Part shown: positions 57,170 to 64,000 of the stretch, piece by piece
How positions within the stretch are numbered: position 1 is the first letter of the stretch
Layout: each line of letters begins with the position of its first letter
Source of the DNA: Areca catechu
Taxonomy: Eukaryota > Streptophyta > Magnoliopsida > Arecales > Arecaceae
DNA: 64,000 bases
Assembly: GCA_021397845.1 (NCBI GenBank)
Contig: JAHSVC010000034.1
Location: forward strand, 124,001 to 188,000
Reading direction: 5' to 3'
The notes under the pieces: generated by a model
Databases searched by the model: none
What the model saw: only the letters and a program-made list of their open reading frames with translations
What the model was told of the DNA's origin: nothing
Position numbers and translations under genes: made by a program

Positions 57170-58684
57170 TGATGGGGGACTAACTAATGCAAGATGAAAT
57201 GAAGCAGGTGATTTGTTCCTTTGTGACTTTTAGGTTTGTTTTATAAGTTATGGATTCCCGAAGACAAACCAAGAGTATATCTAGGGATTCAATAATAATA
57301 AGAACTACTAGCATGTGAATTAGCCCCTAAACATGGATAAAAAGAGGACCCCGGGATTGAGAAATCCCGTAGGACTTAGCTCTCAGATCAATACCTACTT
57401 AGGAGTCAGGGTGGCAAACCTCAAAGATCTGAAGCGCCCGATGCCGAGATCACTCACTCTGGTGGGTGTGGCCTGGATGATCGAGCCTTCAACCCCGCGG
57501 ATGCGCCGGCTTGCTGTTCGAAGGTCTCGATGGCAAGGGAAACCGACTCCGTGTTCGTGTCACCTGGAGGACCTGTGGGCATTCAAGAAGATTTACGATT
57601 CGATCAAAGAGAAAGGAAATAGAAGAAGGGATGGAATTTGATGTAGGGATGGTGGAGTTCTTCTTGCTAGGCACCTGGTTGGATGATCCCAATGGACCCG
57701 GACTCGAAGTTGGAGGATGGAGTTGTGGAAGAGATGGTACTTGAGGCCTCACACCTCTCGATGCCCGAAGGCGAAGGCGCTCCCTCACGGAGATCGACGT
57801 TCCTAGTGAACGAAGGCAACTAAAGAGAATTGGCTCTCAAAAAATTTAGATTTTCATTCATCATCAATTAGCATTACAAAGGAGGGGTAAGGTCCCTTTT
57901 ATAGGCACCTTAGGATCCCATTTAAATTTCAAATGAAAATTACAAATCTTTTCTTGATGGGGTGCCCAAAAATTCAAAAATTCTTCCTTCTTGGCCGACC
58001 ATGAATGTGGCTTGTGTGAGGCTTGGATCAAGGCTTGTGTCCTCCTCCTTTCCTTGGTTGTGCTTCCACCTTTGGTACAAGGCATGATATAGGGAGTGAG
58101 ATGTGGAGGTTTCCATGGATCTTGCTATTCCTTCCAAAGTTGTTCAAGTAGTTTGGAAAGAAAGCTTGATAGGAGGCTTGAAGCAAGGGATTTGAATTCT
58201 CCCAAACTTTAACTCCCTTTGACCTTCCTTGGCCGGCCACCCATGTTTGGAAAATAGCTTGATAGGGGGGAGGGAAAAAGGAGTGTATCAAGTGATGTGT
58301 CCCCCCCTTTTGGCATCCAAAATCTGAATTGTGTGCCACCCACATGGCATGGTGAAGTGGCGCCATGTAGGATGAAGAGGTGGTCCCTTGAGCTGAGTTG
58401 GCATCCTTCATGGCTTGGCTCAAAAAGTGACTATACTTCAAGACCAATCTTGCTTCAAATAGACTCGGACTGGACTCATTACGGACTGGACTCAGTACAG
58501 GACTCGACTTGACCAACTTAGTCAAAATACAGGACTAGACATAGACACTTGAGACTCAATTCAAAGCTAAAGAAAATTACACGATTTATGCTTGAAGCCT
58601 TATTACGAGACCCGAAAGTTGGAACCCTAATTGGACATCCATAGAGGGTTGAGGAGCCTCTGTCGGATTCTGGTGCCCACACCA
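57170..58684 (-). repeat. 5' LTR of element E
   Basis: 1515 bases, close match to the split left LTR. TATA box (minus strand GCCTATAAAAGG) at 57895-57906. The segment 57745-57790 (CTCGATGCCCGAAGGCGAAG) has relatives in inverted orientation at 63600-63735. Confidence 0.92.
57895..57906 (-). promoter_or_regulatory. TATA box in E 5' LTR
   Basis: Minus strand GCCTATAAAAGG, a near-consensus plant TATA box conserved in both LTRs. Confidence 0.65.
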
Positions 58685-58689
58685 TGCCT
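58685..58689 (+). repeat. Target-site duplication of E, right
   Basis: TGCCT, partner of 45123-45127. Confidence 0.92.
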
Positions 58690-59254
58690 CCTTCGTGCCA
58701 CGATTGGAGGGATTTACTATGCACCAAGCATGGCTAGTTCCTATCAACCCCAACACCAATCATTGATGAACCTCGTCGCTGACTGCCCTTCATGATCGCC
58801 AGCACAAATTCCTTCTAGATTCCCCTCCCTTTGCTCACCCCTACTATAGCCAAGCCATCCAGCATCTCCATCATCTTCGGCGAGCTCTCTTTCGTCCATG
58901 ACACCATCACCGATGAGATCCAACCGGAAGACCTTTCCCCTATTTGGAAGCACTATGGTCCCGTGAGGAAGACAAGTGATGCACGATTATGAAAGCAAGG
59001 AACTGCACGCTTCTCAAAGCAAAGCCCGAGTCAACTGCCAACTTTGGTTATTTTTATAAAATTAGGGGTTATTTGATTATCTGATTGGAATTTGCACACC
59101 TTCCAAAGTAATGAAAAAAAGAAAAAAAGGCAAAAAGGAAATAAAATATGGAAAAAAGAAAAAAAAATGGGTGAGTTGAACTAACCTAGCCTAGCAATCG
59201 TTTCTTAACAACCAACGATCCAACCTCCCTAAATAATGATCGGGTTGTCCCACA

Positions 59255-59493
59255 TCAATTTTTGGTATCAAATCATGATTTAGGATTAGGTTAGGATTAA
59301 TTATATTTTTATTTATTTTTATATTTGAATTGTTTATATTTAAAAAAATTCTATCTCATAGCTATTTGCTTCACTAACAACAAGCTGAAGCTAGAGGATT
59401 CCTGAAGACCAGAAACTTTCAATGTAGCATGAAGCCTGACTCGCCAGAGTCAAGTCCTCATCATTCCCCTGAGTTCTCCTCACCCCAGTGGAA
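59255..59493 (+). other. Minimal internal region of element F
   Basis: Holds a primer site TGGTATCAAATC (59263-59274), AT-rich filler, and a right end AAGCTGAAGCTAGAG...GCCTGACTCGCCAGAGTC leading to CACCCCAGTGGAA before the LTR. The right end resembles the right end of G's interior. No coding capacity. Confidence 0.78.
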
Positions 59494-60765
59494 TGATGAG
59501 GACATCCTAGCAAAGATCCTGATGCACACCTGGCATTCCTTCGAGTAGATTATATTTTTTTATTTTATTTGGGTGTATGAAAATTGGGCACATTATTTTT
59601 ATTTTTTATTATTCTTGTATCCAGCTCATGCACAGATCTTAGAGCATGAATACAAGATTAGCTTGAAATTTATTTTAAATTTGTTTGATTATTTTAGATT
59701 AGTTTTAAGTCTATTTAGATAATAGTTCTGGTTAAGTTGGTTTTCAACTAACCAGGGACTAAAAGTCTATTTAAAGATCTTTGTAGTTAGAATAAAAATA
59801 TAGAAGAAATTATTAAAACAAAAGTTTGGATGTTGTCCCAACTTCTTCTCCCCTTTTCTTCTTCTTCCTCTCTTTCCTCTCCTCTTCTCCTCCTCTTCTT
59901 TCTTCTTTCCCTTCTCCTCTGATTCTTTTATTCCTGTTTCCCTCTTCTCTACTTCTAATTCCTTATCTTTGCCTCTTTCTCTCCTAGTTCTTCTTTTCCT
60001 GGATTCTCCTTAAGATCTTTTCTTTCGATTACTTCTTCCTTCTCTCCTCTCTTCCTCTCTTTATGTTTTCTCTCCCTGGACTTTCCTTCTTCCTCTTCTA
60101 TTCCTCCTAAACTTCTTCCCCTTCTCCTATTACTTCTTCCTCCTGCCATCGAGTCAAACTCCTAAGCCCATTATCACACCATCGATAAGCATCCAAAGCC
60201 CCTAAACTGCCTCCCTTGTTTCAACTCGTCACCATTGAATGACAGCCAACCCCATGCTCCACCGCCACCATCACCCTCCACCCCTTCCTCCACTCTTCGC
60301 CACCTCACCGGCGAGCAAAACCCGCACCGCCCCAATCCACCGAAAGATTCTCAAACCAATAGCCACTGACCATGCCTAAGCCACTGTCATCCTTAGCCCC
60401 TCAGATCGACAGCTCCACCTCCCATCCATCCAACGCCTCGTGGCCAACTCCCAACCACCAAACCCACCTCCGAATATCCCTCCCATCTAGAAGATCCATG
60501 CCGTCAGCCTCCCCACGATGATCAAACACCTTGGGCCATTGTCAAGCCCTGGCTCCCGTGAAGCCTTTCATCCTCTGCTATGAAACCTCGGAAAGCCAAC
60601 GGCCACCGGCAAAGTCCCTCATCAGATCCAAGGGAAGAACCACCGCTCACCACTAATGCCTACCCTTGCTAATCCCCATCAAAGCCTCATCTGGCATCCC
60701 GTCATGCCTCCTCCGTGCCATGATTGGAGGGATCTACTGTGCATCGAGCATGGCTGGTTTCTTTA
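59494..60765 (+). repeat. 3' LTR of F, truncated
   Basis: Matches 43939-45127 and 58690-58745, then loses homology at about 60765. The last ~480 bases of the LTR are absent. Polypyrimidine tract at 59845-60145. Confidence 0.83.
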
Positions 60766-60897
60766 ACATGGATCTATGAATATCTTATTTTATGATACTT
60801 TTAGTAGAATGAATCTCTTAAGGGATCATCTATAGAAGATGAGTTCTTTCTTGATAGGGTTCTCTAGAGATGTCATCTCTATGGAAGGCACGATCAC
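60766..60897. other. Spacer between F and G
   Basis: Nothing recognised in these 132 bases. Confidence 0.4.
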
Positions 60898-61902
60898 TGA
60901 TGGGGACATCACCAACACTGATCCCAAAGTAGCACGGATCTTGAAGCAGCACCAGTCTTGGAGCAGCATGGATTTCGATGCATATCTAAAATAAGTTATT
61001 TTAGGATCGAGTTTCAGTTTTTAGATTTAACTTATTTTGAAATTTGTTAGTTGGTTAGGATTGAGATATCTAGTTGTTAGGATAGGGATATACCTCATCT
61101 TATCTTATATTTGAATTTGAACGATCCTTATATTTTTATCTTGTATTCAAATTCAAATGAGGTTGGAAGGTCTATAAATACCACCCCATTCTCCTCTTGT
61201 AAGGCAACTTATGATTGATTAATGAAACTCTGCCAGTTTCCTTTCTCCAATTGCTAGGTAAGCGTTGAGAGTGTATTATTGGTTAAGTAATTGTAGTGTG
61301 TGAGTGCTCTGTTGGTTAAGTATTGCATTAGTGTATGTGGAGTACTGAAGCCTGAGTTATCTCCTGAGTCCAAAATCCAGAAGCCCTGTGCCACCATCTT
61401 CAGCATCCAGTCCAGATCCATAACCAAGCAGTCCTTCCTTCTTCCCTCTCTCATTTCAGATTTCCACTTCATTTCCATTGTTCTAATCATAGTCTTTTGC
61501 AGGATCCCTCGTGTTCTCGATTAGAAGAGGAGGTTTCCTTGCAATCCAGCCATCAATGGGAAGATCTACTTTGAAGGAACTGAAGTTTGCAATCCTACTG
61601 CAAGATTGTGAGAGTTGAATCCAGATCTGTTAATGGAGGATGGAAAATCGTTATTGGTAAGAAAACATCCGAAGCTCATTAGATCTGGTTGATTGAAGTC
61701 AGGATGTCCTAGTTTTGGTGGTTTCTCAATCATCGGATTCAAGGTTTTTTATGTGATTGCATGCTGATTATATTACGGGTAGCTAGTAAAAGCTTAGTCT
61801 ATTTTCATTAAATTAATTTTGATAGTTTATTTGAGTTTGCTACCATTGCTCATCAAAATTAAAATTTTAATTATTAGAATTAGTCTTTGCATCCATCCCA
61901 CA
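60898..61902 (+). repeat. 5' LTR of element G
   Basis: About 1005 bases. TATA-like CTATAAATACC at about 61172. A long AT-rich U5-like segment follows. Confidence 0.72.
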
Positions 61903-61908
61903 TCAATT

Positions 61909-61920
61909 TGGTATTAGATC
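61909..61920 (+). promoter_or_regulatory. Primer-binding site of G
   Basis: TGGTATTAGATC, a weak match to the tRNA-Met site in the same setting as in F (CCCACATCAATTTGG). Confidence 0.6.
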
Positions 61921-63224
61921 TAGAAAATTAAGGTATGGTTCTTATCATCCCAGATTTTCCCTCACCAGCCCCATCGTTCTCTCCCCTGTTCTTGCTCCAC
62001 TACCCCCATCAGCCGACAAACCCCGCCGCCACCTTCTCCCTGTGCTTTGGGTCAAGTCAACCATGCTACCATTCTTCCAACCAGATCTGCCAGAGCTATG
62101 GAGGCCGGGAACATCTGTTGAAGCTGAGGACATCCACCCTCGCCCTCGCCTAAGGACTTCCTCCTTCACTCCGATGCCGTCGTCGGAGGAGATCCCGTCA
62201 CCATCACCTCCAGCCCCTCTTGCCCTAGCCATCCATACCCTGTGTGCTGCCCATGCCACCACCCATAGCCAAGGACAAGCCACCATCTTCCCCGGAGTCA
62301 TCGTCTTCACCATCAATGGCGCCTCTCTACTGGTGTCCGACCACCACCGCCATTGGCACTAATTTTGATGAGAGGTTCACTCCATCTCAAGAAGCCCAGA
62401 TCAGCTCGATGCCTTCCATCCGAAAGATCCACTGACCACCATCTCTCCTGTGCTCCACCCTACAATAGTCCATGAAGAAGCCATCATCGTCCTTAGCCCC
62501 AGATCCACTGCAGTCGAGCCTCTGCCTGACCTTCGACCCGTCCATCCACTGTCTTCACCCAAAGCTGACACTAGTGAAACCCCTCCATTTGAGCCTATCT
62601 TCTGCCTGCTACCTTCCACGAAGGCTTCATCTCCCCGTGATGCCCACTCCCTACTTCCAGCCAACTCCTAAGCCTGTCAGAAGACCCCACATGACTCCAT
62701 TAGCACTGATCGAGACCATCCTCAGTCCCTCCATCGACCATTTTCCCCAAGCAAACTAGCCATCTTTTTCTCTGTGCCGCAGATCCGCGTGATGCATGTC
62801 CCATCGAAACTACTCCCGGCTATCATTGCCAGCCACCGTCAACTCCGTCGGCTACCGTCCTGACCGTGCTGCCATCTCCCCCAGCACCGATGATGGCGAA
62901 CCCTCTGCAAACCTCCCCTGTTTAGAGAAGGGAGCGCACAAACGTGAAAGCATCCTCCCTCCCTCTTGTCGACTTCAACTCCACACAGATTTCAAAGCTA
63001 CATAATTTTTAGAGTGCACCAATCTCAAAGATCCATGATTTTCATAGCCACATAGATCCTAGAGCAGAGCTGAAAAAAATCTGGGATTTGTTTGAAAAAA
63101 AAAATCTTATGGCTATTGACGAGTAAAGCTGGAGTCCAAGAGCCTGAAATCAAGCCTGAAATCAAGCTGAAGCTGGAGTTTGAGCCTGACTCAATGGAGT
63201 CAAGTTCTTCCCACCTCAGAGGAA
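61921..63224 (+). other. Noncoding interior of element G
   Basis: GC-richer, with many Pro/Ser/His-rich short frames on both strands (for example 62042-62362 plus, 61945-62316 minus), none resembling a known protein. The last ~120 bases match the end of F's interior. I do not support any gene here. Confidence 0.55.
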
Positions 63225-63547
63225 TGATGGGGACATCGCCAGCACTGATTCCGAAGTAGCATAGATCCCAGAGCAGCACCAATCTCGGAGCAGCATGGAT
63301 CTCGATGCATATCCAGAATAAGTTATTTTAGGGTCGAGTTTCAATTTTTAGGATTTATCTTTATTTTGAAATTTGTTAGTTGGTTAGGACAGAGATATCT
63401 AGTTGTTAGGATAGGGATAGACCTCATCTTATCTTGTATTTGAATTTGAACTATCCTTATCTTTTTATCTTGTATTCAAATTCAAATGACGGTTGGAAAG
63501 GTCTATAAATACCATCCTCATTGCTTTGTAAAAAATTGGTTAATGAA
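63225..63547 (+). repeat. 3' LTR of G, partial
   Basis: Matches 60898-61225 including the TATA-like site (about 63504), then diverges after TTAATGAA. Confidence 0.75.
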
Positions 63548-63599
63548 GATGAGTTTTTAGAAAAGAGTGATCTTTTTGTTCACCCCCACATAGGGAGGG

Positions 63600-63735
63600 T
63601 GAGAGGCCCATCTTTCCTTCACCTTCGGGCATCGAGGGGTGTGAGACCTATGCCTTTGCTTTCGAGCGTCAAGGGATGTGAGATCCTATGCCTTCATTTT
63701 CGAGCGTCGAGGGGCGTGAGGCCCTAGTTATCCCC
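63600..63735 (+). repeat. Short tandem repeats related to E's LTR
   Basis: Three ~38-base units on the pattern TTCG(G/A)GC(A/G)TC(G/A)A(G/A)GG(G/A)(T/C)GTGAG. The pattern is the complement of a piece of E's LTR (57745-57790), so a plus-strand E-type LTR fragment may begin here and run off the window. Confidence 0.6.
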
Positions 63736-63784
63736 TTCTCCTTCGAGTCCCCTCTATGATCTTAGAGATTTTTTTCATGGCCCC

Positions 63785-63862
63785 AGGTAGCGATATAGGT
63801 GGGATGCCCTAGGCTCCACTGTAGTGAGATAGGTGGGATGCCCTAGGCCACATGTAGTGGGG
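63785..63862 (+). repeat. ~37-bp tandem repeat, two copies
   Basis: Two copies of GATAGGTGGGATGCCCTAGG with flanks, then a third partial GGGGTGGGTGAG. Nothing else is recognised to the window end apart from an A-rich run near 63957-63976. Confidence 0.7.
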
Positions 63863-64000
63863 TGGGTGAGAGGTCTCTTCGTGAATGTAAGTCCCAAGTC
63901 CGTAGAGTGTCCATTTTCATACCTTCCATCTCCATTATTCCTTTGCTACCTCCCTACAAAAAAATAAAAAAAAAAAACTAGTAGTACCCTAATCTTGGTG

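Larger units (their letters stand above)
45128..58684 (-). mobile_element. Element E: RT-less chromovirus derivative, hosting D
   Basis: Minus strand, 13.6 kb as found, about 6.5 kb without D. TSD TGCCT. LTRs start (element orientation) TGGTGTGGGCACCA and end with the complement of TGATGGGGG. The interior has a gag start, protease, a decayed integrase piece and the chromodomain, but no RT or RNase H. Its LTR is distinct from A, B and D, so E is a separate subfamily of the same group. Confidence 0.92.
43939..59254 (+). repeat. 5' LTR of F, split by element E
   Basis: LTR pieces 43939-45127 and 58690-59254 (about 1754 bases). It includes a pyrimidine-rich stretch at 44278-44600 and a serine/proline-like GC-richer part (44640-45110) that pairs with 60170-60700. 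Confidence 0.82.
43939..60765 (+). mobile_element. Element F: LTR element with ~240-bp internal region, hosting E and D
   Basis: Two direct long repeats starting TGATGAGGACATCC (43939 and 59494). The first, once E is removed, runs to 59254, ends CCCACA and is followed by a tRNA-Met-like primer site. Only 239 bases separate it from the second, which ends early at about 60765. It therefore has LTR-retrotransposon signals but no protein, like TRIM/LARD-type non-autonomous elements. The combination of 1.75-kb LTRs and a tiny interior is unusual. Confidence 0.75.
60898..63547 (+). mobile_element. Element G: non-autonomous LTR element related to F
   Basis: Direct repeats starting TGATGGGGACATC at 60898 and 63225, a first LTR ending CCCACA (61902), a primer-like site, and a 1.3-kb interior without retroelement proteins. 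Terminal bases and the interior's right end match F, so F and G belong to one family group. The second LTR loses homology after about 63547. Confidence 0.72.

Noticed and set aside
61945..62664. Gly/Trp-rich minus-strand and Pro/Ser-rich plus-strand frames in element G
   Set aside because: Overlapping frames on both strands, no known domain, no conservation that can be tested here; composition effect.
1..64000. tRNA, rRNA, snRNA or organelle-derived DNA
   Set aside because: I looked for cloverleaf A/B-box signals and organelle-type genes; only the tRNA-complementary primer sites were found. A tRNAscan/Infernal run would be decisive.

Overview
This is nuclear DNA from a flowering plant, probably pericentromeric or other gene-poor heterochromatin. 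I found no intact cellular gene, tRNA, rRNA or CRISPR array. Nearly every stretch that can be interpreted is an LTR retrotransposon or a piece of one. The evidence is plant-type primer-binding sites (TGGTATCAGAGC, matching the initiator tRNA-Met 3' end), plant chromovirus gag/pol/chromodomain proteins, copia pol proteins, and LTRs bounded by TG...CA with 5-bp target-site duplications. The species cannot be read from the sequence; a monocot is possible but unproven.

Layout. (1) 1-8317: element A, a minus-strand Ty3/gypsy chromovirus with gag, protease, RT, RNase H, integrase and chromodomain, all broken by frameshifts or stops; the window edge cuts its 3' LTR. (2) 8318-10230: unassigned DNA followed by a decayed PF04195-like 'putative gypsy type transposon' gene. 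(3) 10230-~14770: copia-1, plus strand, 5'-truncated, with one long LTR. (4) 15512-21810: two 284-bp direct repeats enclosing a 5.7-kb GC-rich complex with kilobase inverted arms, minisatellite arrays and a gag-protease fragment without RT. (5) 21811-43718: element H, a Ty3/gypsy element with a Tat/Athila-type primer site. Both ~1.97-kb LTRs are split by younger insertions: chromovirus B (24798-31753, plus) in the 5' LTR and copia-2 (36117-42066, minus) in the 3' LTR. (6) 43939-60765: element F, long LTRs around an internal region of only ~240 bp. Its first LTR holds chromovirus E (45128-58684, minus), whose own left LTR holds chromovirus D (45378-52434, minus): three levels of nesting. (7) 60898-63547: element G, related to F, with no recognisable proteins. 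(8) 63548-64000: short tandem repeats, one partly matching E's LTR.

How the parts relate. A, B, D and E share LTR ends, leader, gag start and chromodomain, but B, D and E lack RT and RNase H. They look like an RT-less parasitic branch that was probably mobilised by A-like relatives. B and D also carry tandem copies of the unit 'LTR end + primer-binding site' inside their LTR ends, which is the most unusual signal in the window. Boundaries supported by TSDs (B, copia-2, D, E) are exact; the others are good to tens of bases. All comparisons were made by eye, so no percent identities are given.
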